Below, in pieces: positions 10,851-23,373 of a stretch of DNA of 64,000 nucleotides. A program made the position numbers and the translations under genes. This DNA is from Chaunax sp. Z400 (Eukaryota > Chordata > Actinopteri > Lophiiformes > Chaunacidae). The stretch covers positions 23,817,729 through 23,881,728 of the forward strand of contig CM075202.1 in assembly GCA_037577475.1 (NCBI GenBank). Direction: 5' to 3'. Position 1 is the first letter of the stretch. Each line of letters opens with the position of its first letter. The notes under the pieces were generated by a model. It searched no databases and had not been told where the DNA came from. It saw nothing but the letters and a program-made list of their open reading frames with translations.

Positions 10851-10983
10851 TTAAAGGGAATGGGAGATCGCACTCTGATTGGTTGAGCTAATGTGATGCC
10901 CAAAACACACTTATGAATAATTAAGGAACTAAATACAACCTGGTGCATCTTACACCCCCTTTCTATGACTGTGTGCTAAGCTA

Positions 10984-11510
10984 GTGAAGTGCATTAAGAG
11001 GGCTGTGCCCGTAGTGCCCAGCCATCCAGGGCAGGGACCAGGAGGGCCAAGGGGCAGCCAGATCCCCCACCCCCCAAACCCCCCACCCCTGCAACAACCC
11101 CAGAACCCAGGAGGGGCACAGCCCACAGGTGCCCCCGAAGGACACAGGACAGTCCAGGGAGAGCCACCCAGTGATCCCCAAGGACGCGTCAAACCAGAGC
11201 AGAGGGGGCTCCACAGACAGTGTGCGGGGCACACATCGGACTGCACCAACAACACAGGCCCCCCGGCCCCGACCACGGTGCGCACGGACAACCAAGATGA
11301 AGCAAGCTGATGGGGGAGACGAGGGAGGAGGACCAGGAAGACCAAGCACAAAGGACACGTAGGGGGCCCTGGCAGACAGCGCCATCCACTGCTCGTAAGT
11401 GGGCCTCTGCCCCCCGCCCCAAGAGGAAACAGTCCCCCATGCTATTTCATACTCAGCCCCGGTAGTGATCAGAAGCTGCATGCAAAGAGAGACGCAGAGC
11501 TCGAACCTGG
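10984..11510 (-). other. GC-rich block, probably 3' untranslated region of the adjacent L1
   Basis: About 500 bases much richer in G and C than the surroundings, open in several frames on both strands (for example 10,981-11,481 on the minus strand) but low in complexity and without a recognisable domain. It directly follows the 3' end of the minus-strand L1 at 11,580. Fish L1 elements can carry GC-rich untranslated regions, so I read it as that element's 3' region rather than a gene. A 35-base piece (11,147-11,181) recurs at 10,269-10,303. Confidence 0.4.
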
Positions 11511-12727
11511 GACTGCAAAATAGAATAGAAGAGTTAATGATATAGATCAGTTACATTACAGTAATAATTAAGTGCCTGGTTTGGATCAATGATACTGAGT
11601 CCTGTAATGAGTGATGGTCCTGTGGTCACCTAACTCATAGACAGAATGATAATATTAATGAACAGAATAACAATAGTAACAGCATTCAGAATATCAATAA
11701 TAACATTCATAATGTTACAAGTGGTGTTATAATTGGATGGCATTCGCTTATAGACAGATGGATTTAGGTTTAATGAATTGATGAATGGAGACCACGTTTC
11801 AGTGAAATGTTTCAATTGTTTTTTTAGTGAAGCAGATATTTGCTCCATTGATATGTGTTCCAAGAGGAGATTCAACCAGTGCTTCATATTAAGAGATTGT
11901 TTATTTTTCCAATTCACTAGTATTGTTTTCTTGGCGATGACTAGACCTGTGGCTTTGACATGTTTGGTTGGAAGATTAACTGTGGTTATGTTGCCAAGTA
12001 AGCACAGGTTAGGGGATAAGGGGATCCTGCAACCCAAGGTGGAGGAAAGTTTTGTTTGACAGTAACCCAAAAATGCTGGACGGGTGAGCAAAGCCATATG
12101 GTGTGAAAGTAGGAATCTGTGGCGTTTTGAGAGCACTGAGAGCATTTGTCAGATTCAGAGAGGCCCATTTTATTAATTTTGTATTGTGTGATATGTGTTC
12201 CGGACAGGATTTTGTATTGGATGAGTTATAGGTTTGTGTTCTTTGTCATTGAAAATGCATTTTTACATATCTGGTCCCAGCAGTCTGGGTCTGATGGTAG
12301 TATTCCACCAGGCGGTCAGATTCGAGGATATCAGTGGATTTTTGAAACAGTTATGGCGTTTAATGGATGCAGTGATAAAGGGGAAGTCTGAGAGTTTAAT
12401 GTTGTTACAGTCTATTTGCTCTATTTCAGTCCAAGACTTGTGGGCTTCAGTTGGGTGAATCCATCTAACAAGATATTGTACCTGATTAGCTAAAGAGTAG
12501 TGCAAAACATTTGGTGCATCTTTTTTGAAGGGTGGAGAGACTGATTTTAGCTTTTTTGTCTTTCCAGTAAAACTTTATGATGACGGAGTCTAAAGACTGA
12601 AACCACTCAGTTGTGGGTTTGAATGGGATCATATTAAAGAGATAATTGATTTGGGGTAGAATTTTCATTTTGACAGTGGCTATACATCCTAATGAAGAGA
12701 TGGGGAGATTATTCCAGAGCTTTCAGG

Positions 12728-14712
12728 TGTAGGGTTAAAAGGGTGTTAAAGATCGTAGTTATGATCAAAATGATCATATATTAATTATCACATTATAAAG
12801 CTATTAATTAATCAGACAGGGTTATTAAAAGAATACCTCGAGGAGCACCACCTTCCTAAAGCTATATTCCTAAGGTCGGAAGGATTCCCTAAGAAAGCTG
12901 TGAATATAACCCAGATTAATTAATTACTAAATAATAGCGTTTAATCAGTCTCAAATGAAGGAAATTAAGTCCTCTATCGCAAGAACTAATGATTCCAGCC
13001 ATCAACACAGAAACTTAGATTGGGTCTAAAAGAATCCATTTTATTATCAAGTTGTAATTTCACACAGCACACAGGAACAAGCTAAAACTAAATTCAATAC
13101 GGGATTATAACACAGAAAGATAGTTAAACGAAATCAAAGTGAAAGAGAGAGAATCAGACATAACTATAACAAAACAAAATGATAGCGTGGTGATGTGAAC
13201 CAAACTAAGGGGTTCTAAGGGAAGTTTTGAAGGGAAACTAATTTAGATAAATTGCGGATAATAATGCCAGATTAGCCATGACGCTTTCCAAGACACAGAG
13301 ATGTTCGGGTTAGCCTACTTTTCAGCCGGTTTCCGGGGCAGAGACGAGAGCGCACTCTGGCGAGTCATCAGGAGGCGGTCACCGACCGGATACTCGCGGA
13401 GGATGCTGTTCGAAGTCCACCGGATCCTAGTCCCGAATCTCAGATGTTGAAGGGTCGCAGGGCGTCGTCGCTGGCTGGCGGCTTTGTTAACTCTTGACTC
13501 AACGGTCGTGTTCAGCTTGGCCGTGCTTTAACGGCGTTGAAGCGAGTTAACTTGGTTGAATTTAACAGAGTTTAAGGTTAAGGTTACCAGGCTCTGCGCA
13601 GCCTTTGTAACTATCACCTACGGGATAATGCAGCTCAAAGAAGGGCTTAGTGAATTACCCAGGCGTGAGTAATCCACAGGTAAGCTTCAAATAAGTTAGT
13701 TGAAGTGAAGAAATTCAACTATTAGCAGAGATCGTAGGAAAGGAATGCTATCTAACTGTATAAGCTAAGTCTAAAAGCAGGGTATAAAGAATTCTCTTCT
13801 GCTGCAGCAGGAGGGCACGGGTCTTATTCACGGGGTCACAGGGACCTCCACGTTCAGGAGTCAGAGTTCATGTCTGGTGGAGGTAGGAGCAAGAGAGCGA
13901 GCGGCTTCGCGCCGTGGCTTTTGAAGTCTCACAGCTGCCGGAAGTAAGGGCGTGTTCTATTCTACTGTAAGATACGAGGTCACATCACCAGCTGACATAG
14001 AAACAATGGGCGAGACATCTGAGTCCCTCCACTAGAAGGAGGCATCGAAGCACACATGCAATAACAGTAACTCAAATGGACACAGGCAGAAAATCATCAC
14101 TGTGTGCTTCAAAACAGGAAACACATTATATGAAGGAGTAAAAACACACAATAATAAAGAAAACATCAAAAATGATCCATCAGAAAATGTTTTAGAGTTC
14201 AGTTTTTCAGAAATCATGCTTTTACAGTCATGAACACATTTCTTCTCTTGCTTCCGTGATGAGAGGAAGAGGAGAAGAGGCAGGAGGGATGGTGAACATT
14301 TATGCATAGATGGTTGGTTGGATTGTCATTTTTTTTATTGATCCATTAATTTCCAGATTCCGAAACCATGCAGGATTTTGGATCCTGTAATTTGGAGTGG
14401 AAAGCAGTCTCATTGTCTCTTGCGTTGCAGGCTGATACCCTGGTGTGTCTCTGGTACTCAGCAAGGGGTCAGGAGGAGAACCCAGGTCCTCTTTGATATG
14501 TTAAAGGAGGGCAGATGTTGTGTTGATACAGACCCCAAGGTGTGATTACGGGTGTTATCTTTATGTGAATTGTGGGGTTGTAACTCCACAATGATGAGCA
14601 GATTGTTGATCAAAGCGAATGACCATGTTTGATCATTCAAGCAAGGCAACACTAAAGCTGAAGTCGCAGGACATGGTGAGGTGGGGGTCGACTGACCTAC
14701 CCTCACCCTACA
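12728..14712. mobile_element. 1,985-bp TG...CA insertion with 4-bp target duplication (LTR-like)
   Basis: Precisely bounded. The element begins TGTAGGGT (12,728) and ends ACCCTACA (14,705-14,712), an 8-base perfect inverted terminal repeat of the TG...CA type found at LTR ends. CAGG flanks it on both sides (12,724-12,727 and 14,713-14,716). Removing it joins the L1 blocks ISRDL and LWNNLPIS as expected for that protein. Inside I see no gag, pol or transposase. On the minus strand there is an AATAAA near 13,040. A solo LTR of a retrovirus or Gypsy element is the most economical reading, although 2 kb is long for one. Confidence 0.7.
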
Positions 14713-15605
14713 CAGGTCTCTGCTGATCTTATCTAGAAGTGGAGTGAAGTTCATGTGAACTAGCTCAGATAGTTTGGGGGAGATGTTTATACCCAGGTAT
14801 TTGATATTACCTGTAGGGAAAGGAAAGTGTGGGTCTTGGTCTGCAGGATTCCATGAGTTCTCTGTTATCGAAGTATTGTTGATTTCGACCAATTAATAGA
14901 GTAATCCGAGAGTTGTGAAAAAGTTGTTATAAGTTTCATGACTTCCTGTAATGACTTTGTGGGTTGTTGTAGATAGAGTAGTAGTATCATCGGCATATAA
15001 ATAAATTTTGTGTTTTGATATAGGAGAGCAGACATCTTTGATGTTAAGGTTTTGATGTATTGCAGTAGCTAGTGGTTCGATGAGTGTCGCAAATAGTAAA
15101 GGAGAGAATGGGCATCCTTCTCTGGTCCCTCTCTGTAGAGTAAAACTATGTGATGTAATCCTGTTAGTGGTGACTGTGGCCTTTGGCGAGTTGTATAGAG
15201 CATTTATTCAATGGTTAACAAACCATTGAATAAATGACTCTACAAATCCAAATTTGTGTAGAACAGTGAAGAGAAAGGACCAATTAACTTTGTCAAATGA
15301 TTTTCTGCATTGAGTGACATTACTATTGCTTTAGTGTTGTTACGCTGTGCCATATTAATAAGGTTTAAAAGTCTTCTAACATTGTTGGTGGAATGTCGAC
15401 CATTGATAAATCCTGTTTGATCATTGTGAATAATTGAGGGGATTCTTGTTTCCAGTCTGGATGCAAGTGCCTTAGCAATAATTTTAATGTCAGTATTAAT
15501 TAATGACAAAGGACAGTAGCTAGAGAGGAGGGTAGGGTCTGGTTTTAATAATAGTTTTATTGCTGCAGTATTCATCTGGGAGGAAATCTGACCACTGCAG
15601 CTTTT

Positions 15606-16351
15606 TGGGCGCAATGTGCGTCCAGCTGCACCAACAAGCCGCAACTATGCTGAGATTCGAGAGAAGCTCAGCTCACGTCTGACCTGGCGTAAAGAAGAGC
15701 TGCCTCAGCATCAAGATTCAGAACTTCTCTTTCCTTCTCCCCCTTCTTCTTTAAACACTCATGTCTCATTAATTCATGTTACTAACTTGACTTCTTCTTT
15801 GAGTCTTTGTGCTCCCTCACCGTGGACCGATCTACTGCTGAGACCATGGTTAACACCCTCTGACATCATCATCATCATTACCATTATTATTATTACTCTT
15901 ACTATTACTATCATCATCATTATTAATATTATCATTATCAGTGTTATATATATGTATAGTATAATCCCTCTATTATTGTAGCTGTTATTATTATTGTGGT
16001 TGAACATGTCTGTGTCCCTGTCCCCCACTCCCTCCCTCCTCCTCCCTTTCCCCCTCTCCCTCTCTCCCTCACCCTACGCCTCTCTCTCTCTCTCCGAACC
16101 TTTCTCTATCCCTCTCACCCCAACCGGTCAAAGCAGAGGCTCTGCCCACCTTGAGTCTCGGATCTGCTCAACATTTCTGCCTTTTTAAAAAAGGCAGTTT
16201 TTCGTTGCCACTGTCGCCAAGTGGTGCTCATGGAGGATTGTTGGGTCTCTTTAGAATAAAGAGCCGGTCTAAACCTGCTCTTTTTGGAAAGTGCCTTGAT
16301 ATAACTTTTGCTGTGATTTGGTGCTATACAAATAAATTGAATTAAATTGAA
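15606..16351 (+). mobile_element. L2-clade LINE 3' end inserted in L1
   Basis: Contains the fish L2 3' region: CT-rich blocks, an (ATC/ATT)n stretch at about 15,865-15,945, CCACTGTCGCCAAGTG near 16,209, and the tail GTGCCTTGATATAAC...TTTGGTGCTATACAAATA ending in (GAATT)-like units. The same tail ends the L2 copy at 20,890. The first 110 bases (15,606-15,720) are not L2 and are unidentified. The host L1 frame closes (EIK / SCSGQISS) when this piece is removed. Confidence 0.8.
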
Positions 16352-16574
16352 TTGTTTTTATTTCCGTCACCATCCTGAAGAATAGTGGCGACCATTGACC
16401 AAAAGGGTTTTTATTTAGGAATTCTGCAGGGAAGCCATCCAGGCCTGGTGCCTTGTTGCTAGGCATTCGTTTTAAAGCACTGTGTAACTCATTAATGGAT
16501 AGAAGTGCATCTAGGACATCTATATGTTCTTTGCATAATTGGGGTAGATTTAAGTCTTCGAGGAATGATTGTAG

Positions 16575-16608
16575 TCATAGTCATAGTCATAGTCACATGG
16601 TCATAGTT
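16575..16608. repeat. (TCATAG)n short tandem repeat
   Basis: Four and a half near-perfect hexamers, directly at the 5' limit of the L1 fragment; the following 0.65 kb shows nothing recognisable. Confidence 0.85.
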
Positions 16609-17280
16609 ATACAAAGAGATCATAAACCCTGTCATAGCCTGCTACTCAGAGGGTTTTCTACCCCTTTGTTAATTGATAATCTTCCCTCCATCCATCATTT
16701 TAGAAGCCGCTGACAGTGAGGACAGAGCAGCAGTCAATCACTGGGATGACACAGAGACACATAATCATTCACACTAACACCTGTGGGAACAGCAGCCCAA
16801 CCTGTTTGAAGAGAGGGAGGAAAGCACAGGCCCAGCGTTTTATCTTTCATTGTTTTTCTGATCAGCACGCCAGGAGATGTGAACTGCAGCCCTCACACGA
16901 CAGCCACACAATCTGTATCTATGTCAGATAGGATGTGTTGTAGCAGCATCACAGGTCCCTGCATGATCATCTGGACTCACTGAGCCATAGCAGCTGCACT
17001 CAGTCTGTCTCTCTGAAGGCTGCAGCTCTCAGCTCATGCATCAGCGTGCTGTGCTTTATCCTGTCAATTATCAGCCAGGGTTTCTCTGCTCCTGAGGTCC
17101 ATCGCTGTCCAGGCCAAACAAAACATGTGTTACAAAGCTGCTGAATGGGTGCCTGTGAGCATTTGTCCATGAAAAGTCCCAGATCAACATGAGCGCACTC
17201 CATGTGCCGAGGCTACAGTCCTCCAGGGGCAGCCTTGGGCTACATTCCTGACTGTGGCCCTTTGCAGAATGTCTTCCCCA

Positions 17281-17373
17281 CAAGCTCTCTCTCCCACATT
17301 TCCTGTCAACAAATCTTTGGTTGTCCTATCAATTAAAGGCAATTAAATGCCCCTCCAAAAAAACTTTAAAAAC
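17281..17373 (+). mobile_element. tRNA-derived SINE, 3' fragment
   Basis: CTCTCTCTCCCACATTTCCT, then TTGTCCTATCAATTAAAGGC and an A-rich end. These match the 3' part of the SINE at 58,240-58,441 (read on its minus strand: ACATTTCCTGTCA, CTGTCCTATCAAT). The head is missing. Confidence 0.6.
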
Positions 17374-18204
17374 CAAAAAAAGAAAAGTCCCAGATCAAAT
17401 GAAGATCTGTTCATGTGTCAACTAGCTTTCAAGCCTCATGAAGGTTTTGTATTTTGGATAAATTTTGTTTCCAATTAATTTCCTCACATTGAGTTTGAGA
17501 GATTTGGCACCAAACATCCAAATAATGGCCGGGAACATTTTCCTTGAGAGGGCTGTACACTAATCTCAGTCAGTAGTTGCTTCAGACATGCTCCTCTTCC
17601 TGTCATGCAAAACAGAAAACAAACCCACAAAGAACAAAAAAACCTCACCATCCATCCTGAGTGACACTTGATTGGCTGCAGTGACACCTGGTGAGGTATT
17701 TCAATCATCATGAGTTATTAATGGTGTTCATGTCTTCTTCATAGGTTAGTCTGCAGGTAAAGGGACAAGTCAAAAACACTGAACAGTCACAGCAGAGCGT
17801 GTCATCTGTGATGTAATGAAGGATTGCTTTTTTATGACTTCATGATGTTTAGGTAAGCTAAGCTGATAAATAACTATTGTGACAGAATAGTGAAGTCTCA
17901 TGAAGTCATCCCTTATCTTTGTGACCCCTAAAATAAAGTCAGATTAGATGCAACTGATACCGTCATTTTGGACTCATCATTATATATTTAACAACAGAGC
18001 AGGGCACCACTTTATATTTATAAGGGCCACAAACATGATGAAGTCATGAAAAACTTTCACTGCTGTCAGTAATTAAGCCTTCAGTTGTAGCTAAAAAACA
18101 CCAGAGATGTGGTGTGTGAGAGAACACTCTTCTTTGTTGGTATCATTTCCAACTCAGCACTGTTATCCAACAGAGAGAGCACTCAGTCTGGTGACAAGGT
18201 GACA
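17374..18204. other. No recognisable feature
   Basis: Noncoding. Short open frames on the minus strand near 17,484-17,711 have no recognisable domain. Confidence 0.5.
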
Positions 18205-19281
18205 AATATTAAATACGAATATTTAATCTGCATTAAAGGAACCGCATTAAGATTGCATTATTTATTAGATCGATCTCAGTTTGTACATGTTAACAATGAA
18301 TCCTCCATGCACAACAAAGTTAATCATGGAGTCCCTCAGGGTTCTTTGCTTGGACCAATATTGTTCACCTATATATGCTCCCGTTAGGTAATATTATCAG
18401 GAAACACTCCATTAATTTCCATTGTTATGCAGATGACACAACCAGGTGAAACTAATAAACTAATTAAACTTCAGGCATGTCTTACGGATATAACAAACTG
18501 GATGACGTCCAGTTTTCTGTTACTCAATTCTGGCAAAACGGAGGTTATTGTGCTGGACTCTAAACATCTCAGAAACACACTATCTAATGATATAACCACT
18601 ATGGATGACATTACCTTGGCCTCCAGCATTACCTTGGCCTTCAGCTCCACCATGAGGAATCTGGGAGTTATGTTTGATCAGGATATGTCCTTTAATTCCC
18701 ATATAAAACACATTTCTAGGACTGCCTTCTTTCACTTGCATAATATATAAAAAATCATTCTGTCTCAAAAAGATGCAGAAAAATTAATTCATGCATTTGT
18801 TTCTTCCAGGCTGGATTATTGTAATTCCCTATTATAAGGCTGTCCCAACAAGTCTCTAAAGACTCTCCAGCTGATCCAGAATGCTGCTGCACGTGTTCTG
18901 ACCAGAACTAGTATCAGAGATCATATCTCTCCTGTATCAGCCTCTCTGCATTGGCTCCCTGTAAAATCCAGAATAGAACTTAAAATCCTTCTCCTCACGT
19001 ACAAAGCCCTTAATGGTCAGGCACCAACATATCTTCAGGAGCTCGTAGTACCCTACTACCCATCTAGAACATTACGCTTCCTGGATGCAGGGTTACTTGT
19101 GATCCCTAGAGTCTCCAAAAGTAGAACGGGAGCCAGAGCCTTCAGTTATCAGGCTCCTCTCCTGTGGAACCATCTTCCAGTCTGGGTCCTGCAGGCAGAC
19201 ACCCTCTCTACATTTAAGCCTACAAGTAGGCTTAAATCTTTCCTTTTGATAAAGCTTAGAATTAAGGCTGGCTTAGACTAG
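18205..19281 (+). pseudogene. L2-clade LINE reverse transcriptase, broken
   Basis: L2 reverse transcriptase in three frames: IKGTALR...LLDRSQFVHVN (about 18,230-18,300), HGVPQGSLLGPILF (about 18,328-18,370), YADD (about 18,425), LNSGKTEVIVL (about 18,520), then after a frame change SRLDYCNSL, LQLIQNAAARVLTRT and LHWLPVKSRIELKILLLTYK (18,800-19,000). The C-terminal block is PRVSKSRTGARAFSYQAPLLWN and the stop is near 19,281. The active-site YADD survives, but a frame break follows HNI and the endonuclease half is missing. The element was copied by target-primed reverse transcription and 5' truncated. Confidence 0.88.
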
Positions 19282-19512
19282 TCTTTAGCTCTGCTGCTAT
19301 AGGCCTAGACTGCTGGGGGACTTCCCATGATGCACTGAGCTTCTCTCTCTTCCTCTCCCCCTTCTTCTTTACACACTCATGTCTCATTAATTCATGTTAC
19401 TAACTTGACTTCTTCCCTGGAGTCTTTGTGCTTTCTCATCCTGCAGGTCATTGGGACCGGTCTACTGCTGGGATCATGGTTGACACCCTCTGACATCATC
19501 ATCATCAACAAC

Positions 19513-19559
<47 letters not shown>

Positions 19560-20168
19560 CAGTGTTGCTATTGTGGTAGCTATTATATACTGAGAAACAG
19601 TGGAAACGCATCATTTTAAAAACCCTGTAATTTCTATACACTAGCCCTAATCTACTGAAACACTGATTGATTCAGTGATTCACTGAATAGACTTTTTTAA
19701 GTACCCACAACCAAAACATGTTATATCATGAATAACCATCATTTAGTCATAACATAGAAATAACAGTCATTGGTGCATTTCAGAGTAAACAATGATGTTG
19801 GTGAGATTATTTTCTGCATGATTGAAAAGACCTGGTCAAGGTGATAATTTTCTGGGTCTAATTAATGTCCTACTGAAACAACTGATGATGTCACATTTCC
19901 TGAAAAACTTACGTGAACAGGCAGTTGGGATGCTGATGGTCGGAACTATGCAGACACGTGCAGCACAGTGATGTGTGAACCATAATTTGCCTTTGATATT
20001 TAATATGAACAGGATGGCATGACATAAAAAAATATGCGTTTCTACTGTTGGTCAGTATAAATACAACTAATTGCAATATTTGTATTATTGTTATTGCTTT
20101 AGGTCTGTGTCTCAGTTCCTAGTGTGTGCGCGTGTGTGTGTGTGTGTGTGGGGGGGGGCGGGCGGGCG

Positions 20169-20206
<38 letters not shown>

Positions 20207-20890
20207 CTCCCTCTCTCTGCCTCTCTCTCTCTCCCCATCTAGCTCCCAATCTTTCTCTCTCTCTATCTCTGTCACCCCAACCAGAGGCTCCTCCCACCTT
20301 GAGTCCATATTTGTTGGTTTTTAGCCTTTAAAAACAAAATTTTGACTGCAGTCAGAAACTGTTTGACACACAGAGGAAAAGTCTCACCTCCTGACCGATA
20401 CACAATGCTGACATTCAATTAAAAATGTAACAACATGAACAATCCTCACATAATTCAACCATATCTGCATCAAACAATATAATGACATTAAATTACATTT
20501 ACATATTTATGTATTTAGGCTCTAACAAATAAATACAGACTATATCCACAATCAGAGGCAGGCCTATACATTATGAAATATATATGTGCTGTTTTTACTT
20601 TTGACTGAACTTTATTTTACTTTATTTTGTGATAAAACATTGAGTGTCTCTGATTCTGACTCTATAGCAGGGTGAAAGTATATGTAGAAATCTGAACATT
20701 TTTCTACATAGAAATTCTGTGTAATGGTAATTCAATGTTTGTGGTGAAAGATATTTACACACAATTCACCCCCGTTTATGCTACTTTTTTGTGCGCCGCA
20801 ACCTTTTATAAATGAGACCCCTGATCTTTGAAAGTGCCTTGATATAACTTGTTGTGATTTGGTGCTGTATAAATAAGTTGAAATTGAAAC
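19282..20890 (+). mobile_element. 3' region of the same L2, expanded by microsatellites and an insert
   Basis: Collinear with the L2 tail at 15,720-16,351: the block CTCATGTCTCATTAATTCAT, (ATT)n at about 19,516-19,560, a CT-rich stretch, CCCACCTTGAGTC near 20,294, and the terminal GTGCCTTGATATAAC...AAATAAGTTGAA at 20,832-20,880. Two changes enlarge it: the GT/CA block at 20,122-20,204 and an insertion of about 490 bases (about 20,333-20,822) ending in ATAAATGAGACCCC, a Harbinger-like terminus. Confidence 0.7.
20122..20204. repeat. (GT)n - G-rich - (CA)n block
   Basis: A GT array (20,122-20,150) is followed by a 19-base G-rich spacer and a CA array (20,170-20,204). The two arrays are complementary and could pair, leaving the G-rich part as the loop. 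Confidence 0.9.
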
Positions 20891-20895
20891 TGGGC

Positions 20896-21980
20896 TGTCT
20901 GGCCATGGGACTACAGATGGAAAATAGCTTTTGGCTATATCTAGTGCAATAAATGGATTGTGTAAAGCCGGTCAGTGTAAAAGGGAGGATCGCAGCTTGT
21001 GGGTTTTGTTCTCAAGGACTGAAGAAGGTAAGAGGTAAGAGGAATAGGATGTTACCCAGACATTTCTCTCTTTTTAATGATAACTGCAGGACAACGACTG
21101 CGAAAGCTCTTTTCTCAATCTGGTTGTCCTTTTTCACAGTCAGAAATCCCTGATGGATTATGGGAAAATTGGCCCCAGGTGAGGTTTTAATGCAACACAC
21201 ATTTCCACTGACAGTGAGTGATAATGTTAATCATTTATCAACAGGACCAGGACCTTGAGGACATCCCCTCCTACCGTGAATACAAAAAGACTGCACCTAC
21301 AGAAGAAACATCCAGGTGACAGCGTGTTGCGTTGAAACGTCTACCAATTGAACTAAATTGAACTGAACTGAATTGCTTTGGGTAACTACGACGAGACAAA
21401 CCCATTTCATTATTTCACACCCTGTGGCACGAACTGTTAAACGACAATACTCTTCTGTTTCAACCACAGCGTTTTTATTCAACACCACCATTCACCACGA
21501 CAGAACAACGACAACTCTTCCTGTCAGCCACCCTTCCACAATAAGAGATCCCCTCTTACTCTTCAGTATAAGATGACATGAACAACAATATGAGGGGAAA
21601 TTGTGTAACTGGATATAACAGTGAGTAGGGGTATACCTATTTAAAAATATAAACTTCTGAACATTAACACGAACCCTCGCATGAGAGAACAGATCCAAAC
21701 CAGTATGGAACACCACCAGTTTTTACGCAAAACCAGGAGAGGCTCCACTCAGTCTTCACACACTGTGAAAACACCCCCAGTAGAATGTTTGCAGCATTCC
21801 ACACCATCTCTAACTCCAGTTCTCATCCCCTCCTGCTCCCAGTGGACACACGACTGCAGTCAGCACATGGAGAGTACCAGGATTAGCTGCTGAGACTTCC
21901 TGCTGTGAGGATGTGGTGTGGCAAAGACACCTACCTGTGTCAACATGAGTGGTGCTGAGGTGGAGCAGGTCAACAGTTGG
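20896..21980. other. Noncoding, no firm assignment
   Basis: Contains an L2-tail-like string (AATTGAACTAAATTGAACTG, about 21,346) but nothing else I can identify. Short plus-strand open frames at 20,953-21,153 and 21,681-21,893 show no known domain. Confidence 0.4.
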
Positions 21981-21984
21981 TTCC

Positions 21985-22225
21985 TGACAATCAGGAGCAG
22001 AGGAGCAATAAAAAAAAACATCACTTTACTGCAGGTGTTTAAAACTGCCATGAACATTGCTGGTACCCTTCTCTCGGGTTGAGGTGTCCACTGAGCCCAA
22101 AGGATACCCAACCAGCCACAGCCTGTTCACCCTGCTGCCATTTGTCAAGAGATACAGAAGTACTTGCTACCAGACTACAGATCAGCTTCTGAGACTCCTG
22201 ATCTCGTCCTCTTCACTCCACCATA
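21985..22225 (+). pseudogene. LINE ORF2 C-terminal remnant
   Basis: The frames read FKTAMNIAGT (about 22,036) and, after a frame shift, HSLFTLLPFVKRYRST (about 22,121-22,160). These resemble the conserved tail after the thumb in several fish LINEs, where a dPSHP..LF.LLPSG+RYRS pattern is usual. The element is short and frameshifted. Clade uncertain (Rex1, L2 or RTE). Confidence 0.4.
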
Positions 22226-22738
22226 GCATCAGTATGATCATATGTTGTACAATAACAAAGTAGATTGAGAGCTTAGTGATGTATAAATGTGGCTGCTAGG
22301 ACACAATGTGTTTGATACAGCTGCTACAGAAATAGTTTGAAAAAAGTTTGAAAAGTTTGTGTGTTTACAGTGGGTAACAGTTAACTGGAAGGTTTGTCTC
22401 TGAGGACACAGATGCCCCCCGCTATTGGAAAAATCCCTGATTTTGAGCAAACTGAAATGGTAATTGTCTGAGTTTAATTATGGCTAAAAATGAAAGAGTA
22501 CCCAAAATTAAGAGACCGTTTATAACTGCACACCGTTAGGGCCCCTACAAAGCACAGGTGAAATTTCATTCAATGGATGGACAGACAGAATGCTATATGT
22601 CCCCCAGGGGCAGGGGAACAAAAAGTTTGAAATGCAAATTAAAAGCAGGATTTGTTGGTTATTCTAATCCAGCCCGTTGGTTCAATCAGTTCCAACCATG
22701 ACTTGGTGCAACAACCAATCTCTATGTGAGACATACGT

Positions 22739-22891
22739 ACCTCTGCCAAGGAGGTCATGTTTTCATCACCATTAGTCTGTTTGGTAGTTTGACAGTAAAA
22801 AGTATTTCAGACAGTTCTTAAAGGATTTCAGAGACGTGGTGATTCAATGATTAGATTTTGAGGTGGATTCAAACCAAGCCTTGGCAGAGGT
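22739..22891. mobile_element. Short inverted-repeat element (153 bp)
   Basis: Starts ACCTCTGCCAAGG and ends CCTTGGCAGAGGT, a perfect 13-base inverted repeat. Sequences with this CCTTGGCAGAGGT end are very common in fish genomes and behave like nonautonomous DNA transposons. No coding capacity. Confidence 0.6.
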
Positions 22892-23373
22892 ATGCTGAGT
22901 GCCCTACGGAGGTGGGGTGGGGTGGGGGGGCTGGACTTAATCAGACTTTCTTTGCATGATCTGGATCGACCTAAAACCCCTGTTAGAGATAATGAGGAGA
23001 ATTAGGATGGTGGTTCTCAGCTTCCCTTATCAGCCCAGGATCTCTGCTCCAGTGTGTACATTCTCATAAAAAGGGCCGTTTGATGCATCATGTGACTCGC
23101 ACAAAATCTGTCTGCTTAACTGATATCCAAAAATCAACAATATACTTTCTCACTGGCAGCACTTCAGCGAGTTTCTGGGATGCTTGAGAGCCATCAGAAC
23201 GTCTAACCATTGTATCTGCTACACAGCTAAGTGTTGGTATCTAATTCCAGGGTGGCTGGCAGAGTGTGGAGCTTGAATGGCATCAGATCAATATGAAGCT
23301 CAGGTTTCGGTGGACTTGAGTCCCCATTGGGAACCACATTTGGGGCAGAGGGAGGTTGGATTATCCATCTTAC

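Larger units (their letters stand above)
11580..16572 (-). mobile_element. L1/Tx1-like LINE, ORF2 remnant in three pieces
   Basis: Reading down the minus strand: the start of the reverse transcriptase (KAPGLDGFPAEF, about 16,440), then after an insertion the fingers and palm (QTGFINGRHSTNNVRRLLNL, about 15,400), the block TREGCPFSPLLFA (about 15,120) and YADD active site (about 14,990), then KYLGINISPKLSELV (about 14,790). After a second insertion come VKMKILPQINYLFNMIP (about 12,650) and the C-terminal CCHC-like zinc region (CSQC...HTIWLC, about 12,130). The endonuclease and first ORF are missing. There are many stops and frameshifts. Two later insertions interrupt it: an L2 tail (about 15,606-16,351) and a 1,985-base TG...CA element (12,728-14,712). 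Confidence 0.85.

Noticed and set aside
10981..11481. 166-codon minus-strand ORF rich in W, G and P
   Set aside because: GC-rich low-complexity sequence beyond the L1 3' end with open frames on both strands and no domain.
1..23373. Further kcnk10 exons (pore and later helices)
   Set aside because: I searched the minus strand for the GYGNI/GFGD-type pore segments and the following exon by codon pattern and found none; they are presumably left of the window.
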